DNA of 32,034 nt from a bacterium. Lineage in GTDB: Bacteria; Ratteibacteria; UBA8468; B48-G9; DTJG01. The stretch covers positions 1 to 32,034 of the forward strand of contig JAKPDB010000143.1 of NCBI GenBank assembly GCA_029552985.1, in the 5' to 3' direction. Of this stretch, positions 25,509 through 32,034 are shown in pieces. Under the pieces are notes generated by a model. The model did no database searches. It was not told the DNA's origin and worked only from the letters and a program-made list of their open reading frames with translations. Positions within the stretch are counted from its first letter, which is position 1; every line of letters starts with the position of its first letter. The position numbers and the translations under genes were made by a program.

Positions 25509-26240
25509 ATGAAAAAAAGGATTGATGCTGCAAAAATGGATTTTAATATTTTGAATAAAACTTTGCGTGCAGCCATTGATGATGGATATGACGATATTGA
25601 AATCAATAATGTCTGTGGACAGAGATTTATTTGCGCAGGACTTGAAAAAAATATTACAGTTCGCATCACAGGGATTCCAGGCAATGACCTTGGTGCTTTC
25701 TTATCAGCAGGGACAATAATTGTTAACGGAAATGTCCAGGACGGTTGTGGGAATACAATGAATGGAGGAAGAATTATTGTGAATGGCAATGCCGGGGATA
25801 TTCTTGGTCACTCCATGAAAGGAGGAGAAATTTATGTGAAAAAAAATGCTGGATACAGAATTGGTATCCACATGAAAGCATATGAAAATGATTTTCCGGT
25901 TGTAGTCATTGGCGGAAGCTGCGGCGCTTTTCTCGGCGAATATCAGGCAGGCGGAATGATTATCGTGCTCAAGATATTTGATAATCCATTCGTTGATACA
26001 TTTTTCACAGGCACAGGTATGCACGGAGGAAAAATTTTTATTAGGGGCTCTTTCAAAGAAAAAAACCCTGGCAAGGAAGTTCGCACCAGAGTTGCCAGTT
26101 TTGAAGAAATGGCGTTTATAAAACAATATGTCGAAAAATTCGGCAGTTTTTTTGTTGTACCGTCCAATCTTCTCGATGACGAATTTACAGTGATCTTTCC
26201 TTATTCCCACAGGCCATATGGCAGAATATACTCTTATTGA
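25509..26240 (+). CDS. Glutamate synthase GXGXG-domain protein (stand-alone C-terminal domain)
   Basis: A 243-residue right-handed beta-helix protein equal to the C-terminal GXGXG domain of large glutamate synthase. Repeats include GNDLGAFLSAGTIIVNGN, GCGNTMNGGRIIVNGNAG, GHSMKGGEIYVKKNAG and GAFLGEYQAGGMIIVL. In GltB this domain is structural and helps channel ammonia. The ORF track begins nine codons early. GGAGG with a six-base spacer sets the ATG at 25509. With the amidotransferase, FMN, ferredoxin and FAD proteins it completes a five-piece glutamate synthase. Confidence 0.94.
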   Translation: MKKRIDAAKMDFNILNKTLRAAIDDGYDDIEINNVCGQRFICAGLEKNITVRITGIPGNDLGAFLSAGTIIVNGNVQDGCGNTMNGGRIIVNGNAGDILGHSMKGGEIYVKKNAGYRIGIHMKAYENDFPVVVIGGSCGAFLGEYQAGGMIIVLKIFDNPFVDTFFTGTGMHGGKIFIRGSFKEKNPGKEVRTRVASFEEMAFIKQYVEKFGSFFVVPSNLLDDEFTVIFPYSHRPYGRIYSY

Positions 26241-26253
26241 ATTTTTTTGCCAG

Positions 26254-26290
26254 TGTCAAAAATATAGATTATTATAATTATGTCAAAAAT
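26254..26290. repeat. Direct repeat TGTCAAAAAT flanking the glnA2 -10 region
   Basis: TGTCAAAAAT occurs at 26254-26263 and 26281-26290, 27 bases apart, on either side of TATAAT. This spacing, between two and three helical turns, could suit a regulator. On the minus strand each copy reads ATTTTTGACA, which contains a -35 consensus. Confidence 0.45.
26273..26278 (+). promoter_or_regulatory. -10 element of the second glnA
   Basis: A perfect TATAAT, 42 bases before the second glnA ATG. The only -35-like site, TTGCCA at 26247, has a 20-base spacer, so an activator may be needed. Confidence 0.5.
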
Positions 26291-26319
26291 GTTCTGCGTA
26301 AGATAATTGGAGGTAATAC

Positions 26320-27642
26320 ATGGACAACAACGAAGTTTTGAAACAGGTTAGAGTTGACAGGGTGCAATTTGTAGAATTGTGGTTTGTTGATATTCTGGGA
26401 CAACTGAAGACAGTCACAATCACAACTGATGAACTTGAAAAAGCGTTTGATGAAGGAATTGGATTTGATGGTTCCTCAATAGAGGGGTTTGCAAGAATCT
26501 ATGAAAGTGACCTGGTTTTGAAACCTGAGCCAGATACATATCTTGTGCTACCATGGTCAAAACTTCCAACAGTGAGATTTTTCTGCTCTATTTATACTCC
26601 TGAAGGAAAATTTTATGATGGTGATTCAAGGTACGCGTTGAAAAGGTATCTTGAAAAAATCAAGGAGAACGGTTATACAATGAATGTGGGACCTGAGCTT
26701 GAATATTTTTATTTTAAGACACCAGAAAATCCTGGTCTTATTGACCAGTCGACATATTTTGATTTTATTCCTGCAGACATTGGTTCTCAGGTGAGAAATG
26801 AAACAGTATCTTTATGCGCAAAAATGGGAATGAAGGTTGAGGCAGCTCATCACGAGGTTGCTCCAAGCCAACATGAGATTGATGTAAGATATGCGGATGC
26901 CCTGAAAATGGCTGATATGATGGTAACATTGAAGGTGCTGATAAAACAGGTTGCTGCTGAACATGGTATTTATGCAACATTTATGCCAAAACCCCTTTTC
27001 GGTCATAATGGAAGCGGACTACATATTCATCAGTCCCTTTTCAAAGATGGCAAAAACGCATTTTTTGATGAGAAAGACCCGAATTATCTCTCATCAATTG
27101 CAAAGTCATACACTGCAGGCATTCTGAAATACATCAGGGAGATTACATCCATATGCAATCAATGGGTTAATTCATATAAACGGCTTGTTCCTGGATTTGA
27201 GGCGCCAGTTTATATTTCCTGGGGAAGAAAAAATCGTTCTGCCCTTGTTCGGGTTCCCATTTATAAACCTGGCAAGGAAAGCGCCAGTCGCATTGAATTG
27301 AGAAGTCCTGACCCTGCGTGCAACATGTATCTTGCCTTTACAGTGATTCTTGCTGCTGGATACGCTGGAATAGACGAAAATCTCAAATTGCCAGAACCTG
27401 TTGAAACAGACATTACAGACATTTATGAAATGACTGCTGAAGAAAAGGCAAAAAACAGCATAGAAACATTGCCCGGTAGTTTAATCGAGGCCATTCATGA
27501 AACTGAAAAGAGCAAACTTGTTAGGGATGCCCTCGGTGAACATATATTTACAAAATTCATAGAAAACAAGAAGATTGAATGGGATAAATACAGAATATGC
27601 GTTAGCCAGTATGAACTTGAAAATTATTTCCCTGTACTCTGA
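26320..27642 (+). CDS. glnA: Glutamine synthetase type I (second copy)
   Basis: A second 440-residue GSI-alpha-like enzyme with the full set of motifs: IGFDGSSIEGF, VGPELEYFYF, EVAPSQHEIDVRY, NGSGLHIHQSLF, NSYKRLVPGFEAPVYISWG, NRSALVRVP and RIELRSPDPACNMYLAF. It fits the common consensus more closely than the first copy, so it may be the housekeeping form (inference). It has its own -10, a GGAGG seven bases before the ATG, and no hexaloop hairpins in its short leader, so the two copies are probably regulated differently. The NYN gene starts five bases after its stop. Confidence 0.96.
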   Translation: MDNNEVLKQVRVDRVQFVELWFVDILGQLKTVTITTDELEKAFDEGIGFDGSSIEGFARIYESDLVLKPEPDTYLVLPWSKLPTVRFFCSIYTPEGKFYDGDSRYALKRYLEKIKENGYTMNVGPELEYFYFKTPENPGLIDQSTYFDFIPADIGSQVRNETVSLCAKMGMKVEAAHHEVAPSQHEIDVRYADALKMADMMVTLKVLIKQVAAEHGIYATFMPKPLFGHNGSGLHIHQSLFKDGKNAFFDEKDPNYLSSIAKSYTAGILKYIREITSICNQWVNSYKRLVPGFEAPVYISWGRKNRSALVRVPIYKPGKESASRIELRSPDPACNMYLAFTVILAAGYAGIDENLKLPEPVETDITDIYEMTAEEKAKNSIETLPGSLIEAIHETEKSKLVRDALGEHIFTKFIENKKIEWDKYRICVSQYELENYFPVL

Positions 27643-27647
27643 TTTAT

Positions 27648-28169
27648 ATGCACTATATTCTGGATGGAAACAATATCATCAAGCACAGATTATGGAATCA
27701 GGGCAAACAAATTTTTGATGACAGGTTATCTCTGATTATTTCCCTGAAAGAATACTGCAACCAGCATCCATCTGTAAAATTTACGGTTGTATTCGACGGA
27801 TGGACTAGCATTTCTTCATCTCACCCGGGCATCAAAATCATCTGGTCTGATGACGAATCCGCTGATAGCGTGATTATCAGAAAACTTGCTTGCGCAGACA
27901 AAACAAGCATTATCGTTTCAAACGATAATCAAATTAGAAACAGAGCAAAATTCGCAGGGTTTAAAATTCTCAAAGTAGAGGAATTTCTCGCCATTTTAGA
28001 AAAAAGAAAAAACGAAAAAAAATCTAAATCCATAGATAGCAAAGAGAAAAAAATCTCTTATAACCGGGTACCGCAAATACAGAAAGAACTGGAGGAATAT
28101 TATGAAAGTCACTACCAGGAAACAGAATATATTAGAAAATTTAGAAAAAGACATAAGAAATTTTTTTGA
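27648..28169 (+). CDS. YacP-like NYN-domain (PIN-fold) ribonuclease
   Basis: A 173-residue protein with a YacP/Rae1-type NYN domain in residues 1-115. Expected acidic metal ligands are D6 (ILDGNN), D50 (VVFDGW), D73 (ESADSVI) and D93 (VSNDNQIR). In Bacillus the relative Rae1 cuts mRNA on the ribosome. The last 55 residues are very lysine- and glutamate-rich, ending in RKFRKRHKKFF, and may bind RNA. No clear ribosome site is present, so coupling to glnA2 is likely. The last 68 bases overlap the translin-family gene in another frame. Confidence 0.82.
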   Translation: MHYILDGNNIIKHRLWNQGKQIFDDRLSLIISLKEYCNQHPSVKFTVVFDGWTSISSSHPGIKIIWSDDESADSVIIRKLACADKTSIIVSNDNQIRNRAKFAGFKILKVEEFLAILEKRKNEKKSKSIDSKEKKISYNRVPQIQKELEEYYESHYQETEYIRKFRKRHKKFF

Positions 28170-28734
28170 ATCTGAGGACAAAGCACGGGAACAGGCATTG
28201 AAACTTTCAAGAGAAGTTACACGATATTCTGCCCGCGCAATAAAAAAAATGCATCAGGGAGATTTCGAAGAAAGCAAAAACCTTCTCGAGCAGGCGATGT
28301 CGTCCATTGTTGCAGCGAAAAAAATTCTTGTGAAGTTTCCTGAAATTTTGTATGCTGGGTTTGTACATAATGCTGAAAAAGAATTGATTGAGGCACTTGT
28401 GTTTTACAGAATTGTTAAGGAAAATAGTTTATTTGTTCCTGACTTTGATGTCTTTGACAGAATCAGTTATTTACATGGACTTGCAGAGGCGATGGGTGAA
28501 TTAAGAAGGCACATTCTTGACCAGATGAGGCAGGATCACACATCCAATATGGAACAGTTTCTTTCTTTGATGGATGAAGTGTATTACTTTACAAGTTCTT
28601 TTGACTATCCTGATATGATTACTCGTGGATTAAGAAGGGTTGTTGATGTCCTCAGGACAATTGTTGAAAAAACAAGAGCTGATATTACACTTGTTGTACA
28701 GCAAAAAAAGTTTGAAAAGAAGCTGGAAAACTGA
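28102..28734 (+). CDS. Translin/TRAX-family protein, predicted ribonuclease
   Basis: A 210-residue all-helical protein closely resembling archaeal translins: EQALKLSREVTRYSARAIKKMHQGDFEESKN in short, LYAGFVHNAEKE, GLAEAMGELRRHIL and RGLRRVVDVLRTIVEKTRADIT. In human TRAX the nuclease uses two glutamates in ExxE and an Asp/Glu pair in DxxxE. Here these are E94/E97 and E129/E133, so all four acidic positions are kept. It may form rings that cut RNA. GGAGG six bases before the ATG supports this start despite the 68-base overlap with the NYN gene. Some databases label relatives as haloacid dehalogenase, which the sequence does not support. Confidence 0.85.
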   Translation: MKVTTRKQNILENLEKDIRNFFESEDKAREQALKLSREVTRYSARAIKKMHQGDFEESKNLLEQAMSSIVAAKKILVKFPEILYAGFVHNAEKELIEALVFYRIVKENSLFVPDFDVFDRISYLHGLAEAMGELRRHILDQMRQDHTSNMEQFLSLMDEVYYFTSSFDYPDMITRGLRRVVDVLRTIVEKTRADITLVVQQKKFEKKLEN

Positions 28735-29519
28735 TGAATTACTCGCATCTGCCCTATTATATTTCTTTTGACGAAATTCCTGTTTTCAACTTTTGTACAA
28801 CACGCTCTGGCGGTTTATCCACATGGCCCTTTGAAACTTGCAATCTTGGTTTCAATACTGATGATAGTTTTGAAAAAGTGAGAGAAAACAGGGTCCTGAC
28901 AGCAGCCAGGTTGGGAATATCACCAGATAGATTTTTATTATTGAAACAGGTTCATAGCGATATCATCCACCATATAGGCAGGCGACATTGTGGAAAATTT
29001 CTTGATACGGAAATTATTGAAGGCGATGGAATGTTCACTGAATATGAAGGACTGACTCTCGCTGTAACTCTTGCTGACTGTGTTGGCATTGTACTTTATG
29101 AACCAGTAAGACATGTGGCAGGAGTGTGTCATAGCGGATGGAAGGGATGCGATCTTAATATCTGTGGAAAACTTGTGGATAAGATGGCTGAAACCTGTGG
29201 ATGTGATAGTGGAAAAATCATCGCAGGCATCAGCCCTGCGATATGTAAGAACTGTTACAATGTTGGCAGTGAAATAATCCAGAAATTTTCAGACAAATAC
29301 CGGGATTTTATTTCAGAACACAAGGATGGATGGCATCTTGATTTAGAAGGTATTGTGGTTTCTCAGTTGATTGAGAAAGGCGTAAAAAAAGAAAACATAC
29401 TTATCAGTAGAATTTGCACATACGAAAACACTCACGTATTTTATTCACACAGGGCAGAAAAAAACACAGGAAGATTTATTTTTGGAATTCATCTTACAAC
29501 AGGGAGCCAGCATGAATAA
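28734..29519 (+). CDS. pgeF: Laccase-domain purine nucleoside phosphorylase/peptidoglycan editing factor (PgeF, YfiH family)
   Basis: A 261-residue YfiH/LACC1-family enzyme. Zinc-site residues are H74 (KQVHS), C116 (LADCVG) and H133 (CHSGWKG). The family carries out adenosine/inosine phosphorolysis and deamination, and a role in removing misincorporated L-Ser from peptidoglycan precursors is known in E. coli. The start overlaps the translin stop by one base (TGATG), and its end overlaps the GH20 gene by eight bases. Confidence 0.93.
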   Translation: MNYSHLPYYISFDEIPVFNFCTTRSGGLSTWPFETCNLGFNTDDSFEKVRENRVLTAARLGISPDRFLLLKQVHSDIIHHIGRRHCGKFLDTEIIEGDGMFTEYEGLTLAVTLADCVGIVLYEPVRHVAGVCHSGWKGCDLNICGKLVDKMAETCGCDSGKIIAGISPAICKNCYNVGSEIIQKFSDKYRDFISEHKDGWHLDLEGIVVSQLIEKGVKKENILISRICTYENTHVFYSHRAEKNTGRFIFGIHLTTGSQHE

Positions 29520-30879
29520 TGAGTTTTTTGTTCGCAGTAAACCAGCCATTGCTATAAGAGGGATACATCTTGACTTAAAAGGACTTCCACCTACATCTGG
29601 ACGTCTTTTTGAACTACTGGAAATCCTTGCTGAAGCCAGGATAAATTGTATTGTTGTTGAATGGGAGGACATGTATCCATGGAAAACTTATCCAGAACTA
29701 AAAAATGAAACCGCCTATACTGAAAGCACTGTGAAAAAATTTGTTTCAAAGGCAGCATCTTTGGGCATTGAAGTAATTCCACTTGTGCAGAGTTTCGGAC
29801 ACATGGAAAATGTCCTTTCAAAAAGACGGTTCAAACACCTGCGAGAGATTCCTGATAATGTCAGTGATCTTTGTCCTTTGAAAACTGATTCCAGGGATAT
29901 TGTTTTACAGATGATAAAAGATGTGCTTTTAACCCATACCGGCATCAAACACTTTCATCTTGGCGGTGACGAGGTCTGGTCTTTTGGTAGTTGCTCTGCC
30001 TGTAAAAAATTTATTGAAAAACATGGTAAAGCATCACTCTATCTTTATCATCTGGAACCTTTGTTGCAATTTCTCAATGAAAGAGACATCAGACCGATTA
30101 TATGGGACGATATGATAAGAACTTGGAACATATCTGAGGTAAAAAAAATTGGCAAACAGGCAGATTTAATGTGCTGGAGTTATGGAATAGACCCATTCAA
30201 ATTTGTCACCAGAGAAACGATTGATAAATTTATGAATGCTGGCTGCAATCTCTGGGCAGCTTCTGCATTCAAGGGCGCAGATGGTGCTTATGTTGATATC
30301 CCATACGTTCAGGCAAGAATAGCCAATATGCTTGCCTGGGTAAAATGTGCGGAAACGATAAAAATGAAGGGAGTTGTTGCAACTGGATGGAGCAGATATA
30401 ATACCTTTGTAAGCCCATGCGAAGGGCTTGAAGCAAGTTTGGATACCCTTGTGCTTGCTGGAAAAATCGCATGGGATAGCAAGATACCTGACGATATCTC
30501 TGAATGGGTAGATGGTTTCCTTAAATTCTGCGAGAAAAAGGGTATAAGAACAGCTCATTTTTCAGAATGCAGAAGATTGTCAGAACAACTTCAAAACCTG
30601 CGTAATTCAGCATTTGCTTGTGCAAGAAATTTTCTTCAGCAGGCACATCTCGCAGGAGAACCAGAAAGAATAAATCCCTTCAGGACAAAAGATGCAAAAA
30701 GGCATCTTCTTGAGTCCTTAAAAAATGTACGAAAGGTTGCGAAGCAATGGGAAAAAGTCCACAGAACCCTTGTGCCTTCGATATGGCTAAAAAAATACAC
30801 ACTTTCAAGAATAGAACCAGTGAAAAAATTGATTGACATTGTTTATAGAAAATCGTCTTCAAGCAAATTGCAATTTTGA
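29512..30879 (+). CDS. GH20 beta-N-acetylhexosaminidase, hexosaminidase D-like
   Basis: A 455-residue protein without signal peptide. A GH20 TIM barrel starts almost at the N terminus (IRGIHLDLKG), and the catalytic pair is D153/E154 in HFHLGGDEVW. There is no N-terminal GH20b domain, like the cytoplasmic hexosaminidase D group. It should remove terminal GlcNAc or GalNAc-type sugars inside the cell. The C-terminal 130 residues are helical. The ORF track starts ten codons early; AGGGAG before the ATG at 29512 is preferred. Pairing with PgeF could suggest cell-wall sugar recycling (inference). Confidence 0.85.
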   Translation: MNNEFFVRSKPAIAIRGIHLDLKGLPPTSGRLFELLEILAEARINCIVVEWEDMYPWKTYPELKNETAYTESTVKKFVSKAASLGIEVIPLVQSFGHMENVLSKRRFKHLREIPDNVSDLCPLKTDSRDIVLQMIKDVLLTHTGIKHFHLGGDEVWSFGSCSACKKFIEKHGKASLYLYHLEPLLQFLNERDIRPIIWDDMIRTWNISEVKKIGKQADLMCWSYGIDPFKFVTRETIDKFMNAGCNLWAASAFKGADGAYVDIPYVQARIANMLAWVKCAETIKMKGVVATGWSRYNTFVSPCEGLEASLDTLVLAGKIAWDSKIPDDISEWVDGFLKFCEKKGIRTAHFSECRRLSEQLQNLRNSAFACARNFLQQAHLAGEPERINPFRTKDAKRHLLESLKNVRKVAKQWEKVHRTLVPSIWLKKYTLSRIEPVKKLIDIVYRKSSSSKLQF

Positions 30880-30905
30880 CACCTGACTGGCTATTCAAGT
30901 AAAAT
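30876..30905 (+). promoter_or_regulatory. Promoter of the small basic protein gene
   Basis: TTGACA (30876-30881), an 18-base spacer and TAAAAT (30900-30905). The -35 overlaps the stop codon of the GH20 gene. It could also supply transcription to tRNA-Ser. Confidence 0.6.
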
Positions 30906-30940
30906 ATTCCTTATAAAAATGCGTTTTACAGGAGGTATGG

Positions 30941-31138
30941 ATGAAGAAACAGCAGCGGCTTTTAAGAAAGTATTATCACAGAAAAATGAAGGCAGCAAGA
31001 AAACAATTACAGGAATTTGAGCAGGGAAATCGTCCCTTTGAAAAACTCAATCGCAGGGCAAAAAAACTTCTTCAAAAACGAATTAAAGCCGGCTATGAAT
31101 TACCGGCAAGACTCTTCATAAGACATTCCACCCAGTAA
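30941..31138 (+). CDS. Small, very basic protein of unknown function
   Basis: A 65-residue protein packed with Lys and Arg (MKKQQRLLRKYYHRKMKAAR at the start), predicted to be mainly helical, with one conserved-looking end segment, YELPARLFIRH. I do not recognise a family. The composition suits RNA or ribosome binding, but it does not match bS21 or other small ribosomal proteins I can recall. AGGAGG five bases before the ATG and a good promoter make it likely to be real. tRNA-Ser begins 11 bases after its stop and may share its transcript. Confidence 0.7.
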   Translation: MKKQQRLLRKYYHRKMKAARKQLQEFEQGNRPFEKLNRRAKKLLQKRIKAGYELPARLFIRHSTQ

Positions 31139-31149
31139 TTCTTTGTTCT

Positions 31150-31239
31150 GGAGGGGTCGCATAGTGGCCGAGTGCGCACGCTTGGAAAGCGTGTTCTCGA
31201 GAAATCGGGACGTGGGTTCGAATCCCACCCCCTCCGCCA
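31150..31239 (+). tRNA. tRNA-Ser (anticodon GGA)
   Basis: A 90-base tRNA with acceptor stem GGAGGGG/CCCCTCC, discriminator G and encoded CCA at 31237-31239. The anticodon arm is CACGC-TTGGAAA-GCGTG, giving anticodon GGA (reads UCC/UCU). A long variable arm, as in serine tRNAs, and T arm GTGGG-TTCGAAT-CCCAC are present. Confidence 0.97.
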
Positions 31240-31414
31240 ATATTCAATTTCTGTGTTTTTGAGGGTTCTTGCCTTGCCCTCGTTTTGCTCGGGCTCGGCA
31301 GAAGCAAGGATTTTATAGGGATTTTTGAAATTAAAAAACAATTTCTGCCCGCTCAAAAGAAAGTTCGAACCAATCTTTTTTAGAAAATCGCGATCCTGTT
31401 CGGGATTTCCTTGC

Positions 31415-31488
31415 AAAGCGATAATTTCAGCTTGTTTTTACGGAGTTTATGAATCGGGCGGCGAGTTCGAACCGATTATCGCTTTTTT
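31415..31488 (+). terminator. Long-loop inverted repeat with T-run, terminator-like
   Basis: AAAGCGATAAT (31415-31425) pairs perfectly with ATTATCGCTTT (31475-31485), and the T-run continues to 31488. The 49-base loop is long for a normal terminator. It may instead be a recombination- or protein-related inverted repeat. Confidence 0.4.
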
Positions 31489-31600
31489 GCTCAAAAGCGT
31501 TGAGTTTGTTTTTCAAAAGCTGTTTTTGATTGACTATTTTTGAATTCTTGTTTATCATTATAATAGAAAAACAAAAAAGTTTATAATTTATTCTATATAC

Positions 31601-31606
31601 TATAAT
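31601..31606 (+). promoter_or_regulatory. -10 element of the XRE regulator gene
   Basis: A perfect TATAAT only nine bases before the first ATG of the regulator. No ribosome site lies between, so a leaderless or nearly leaderless mRNA is possible. The -35 (GTTTAT region) is poor. Confidence 0.5.
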
Positions 31607-31614
31607 GTTAAACA

Positions 31615-31827
31615 ATGATTATGGAAATGTCAAATAAAATCTCTGAAAATCTAAAGAAATTAAGGCAGAAAAAGGGCTATTCTTTAGAAAAAGTGGCTCG
31701 CCTTGCTAATTTGTCGCTTAATACAATTGTAAAAATAGAGAATGGAGTTAATAAAAATCCTACAATAGAAACATTAACAAAAATCGCCAAAGCATTAGAG
31801 GTTGGCGTAGATGATTTAATAAAATAA
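31615..31827 (+). CDS. XRE-family helix-turn-helix regulator, possible restriction-modification controller
   Basis: A 70-residue protein that is almost only a Cro/C1-type HTH domain: ISENLKKLRQKKGYSLEKVA, then the recognition-helix region LANLSLNTIVKIENG and LTKIAKALEVGVDDLIK. Starts at 31615, 31621 and 31627 are all possible; the last, MSNKIS, fits relatives best. The size matches controller proteins of restriction-modification systems, and a methylase-like gene starts five bases downstream. Leucine is mostly TTA, unlike the CTT/TTG preference in the main part of the window, which suggests a different origin. Confidence 0.85.
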   Translation: MIMEMSNKISENLKKLRQKKGYSLEKVARLANLSLNTIVKIENGVNKNPTIETLTKIAKALEVGVDDLIK

Positions 31828-31831
31828 AATT

Positions 31832-32034
31832 ATGGAAAATTTATTAAACAATTTAAAATCATTACTTCAAAAAGATGAGCGACTTGTAAGTGAAGGCGAG
31901 ATCTTAAAGAATAAAATTATTGAGCTTGCTTTAAAATTGGATAGGGATTTAATAAAACTTCTTTTGTCCCACGAAAAGATGAAAGAGGTATTTTTTGTTG
32001 AAGTAGATGGGACGCTTATTTTTGACAAAGATAA
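31832..32034 (+). CDS. N-terminal part of a Type III restriction-modification methyltransferase (Mod)-like protein, cut by the window edge
   Basis: An open frame from ATG 31832 to the end of the window (67 complete codons), starting MENLLNNLKSLLQKDERLV. The segment NKIIELALKLDRDLIKLLL then FFVEVDGTLIFDKD resembles the N-terminal helical region of Type III/adenine-specific Mod methyltransferases. The catalytic motifs lie outside the window, so the call rests on this lead segment and the adjacent XRE gene. It is AT-rich with many TTA leucines, like the XRE gene. Confidence 0.6.
   Translation, partial: MENLLNNLKSLLQKDERLVSEGEILKNKIIELALKLDRDLIKLLLSHEKMKEVFFVEVDGTLIFDKD

Larger units (their letters stand above)
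31240..31614. other. Gene-free, repeat-rich stretch after tRNA-Ser
   Basis: No convincing gene is found; the ORFs at 31325 and 31427 are low-complexity frames without ribosome sites. It holds GCCC/GGGC and CTTGC/GCAAG inverted repeats (about 31270-31310), two near copies of AGTTCGAACCRAT (31362-31374 and 31464-31476), and an 11-bp perfect inverted repeat (see separate entry). Composition becomes more AT-rich towards 31560. Confidence 0.5.

Noticed and set aside
30941-31138. Ribosomal protein bS21 for the small basic ORF
   Set aside because: Size, charge and position fit, but the sequence lacks the bS21 pattern I know, so it was left unnamed.
31150-31476. A duplicated tRNA-Ser 3' end as an attachment site
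   Set aside because: The GTTCGAACC copies share only a short core with the T arm, and no integrase or true direct repeat of the tRNA end is in the window.
1-32034. CRISPR array, rRNA, insertion sequence or transposase
   Set aside because: No regularly spaced repeats, rRNA segments or transposase-like ORFs were seen on either strand.

Overview
The window is AT-rich bacterial DNA with compact, often overlapping genes and good AGGAGG-type ribosome sites. It suggests an anaerobe or microaerobe that degrades carbohydrates: iron-sulfur proteins are abundant, there is an archaeal/clostridial-type glutamate synthase in separate pieces, and there are several cytoplasmic glycoside hydrolases. The gene mix would suit an uncultivated candidate phylum near Omnitrophota, Ratteibacteria or PVC-like bacteria. 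That placement is inference only, since no rRNA or phylogenetic marker here settles it.

Layout: (1) 2-199, the tail of a gene cut by the left edge, possibly a rhamnosidase-type glycosidase. (2) 196-7069, minus strand: a five-gene operon (exported CBM9-like protein, anchored exported protein, NapH-like polyferredoxin, HgdB-like iron-sulfur dehydratase/double-cubane protein, BadF/HgdC ATPase), followed by a two-gene unit (sugar isomerase-like, UroD-like) with its own promoter. (3) 7305-12775, plus strand: a GHL6-like glycosidase, a flavodoxin, and ileS. (4) 12817-17085: carA and a carB split into two overlapping ORFs. (5) 17148-27642: a nitrogen-assimilation block, consisting of a GAF-ANTAR antiterminator, an FMN glutamate-synthase-like paralogue, glnA, glutamine amidotransferase, FMN/ferredoxin GltB, a four-cluster ferredoxin, an FAD oxidoreductase, a GXGXG protein and a second glnA. 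(6) 27648-30879: a YacP-like NYN nuclease, a translin-family protein, PgeF and a GH20 hexosaminidase, all tightly packed. (7) 30941-31239: a small basic protein and tRNA-Ser(GGA). (8) 31240-32034: more AT-rich sequence with an XRE regulator and the start of what looks like a Type III restriction-modification Mod gene, probably the edge of an accessory island.

The strongest finding is regulatory. Between the GAF-ANTAR gene and the first glutamate-synthase gene there is a promoter and two adjacent hexaloop hairpins. The 3' arm of the second hairpin is also the 5' arm of a 12-bp intrinsic terminator with a T-run. That is the architecture expected of an ANTAR-controlled antitermination leader. 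The glnA leader 1.7 kb downstream carries a near copy of the second hairpin (TGGAC-RATGAR-GTCC) and three more hexaloop hairpins, all with G at loop position 4. Together the block looks like a local circuit in which an ANTAR protein controls glutamine and glutamate synthesis. CarAB, immediately upstream, is a major glutamine consumer.

Two other gene sets merit attention: the NapH/HgdB/BadF/CBM9 operon, and an overlapping pair of predicted ribonuclease genes (NYN plus translin/TRAX-like with a complete acidic quartet).
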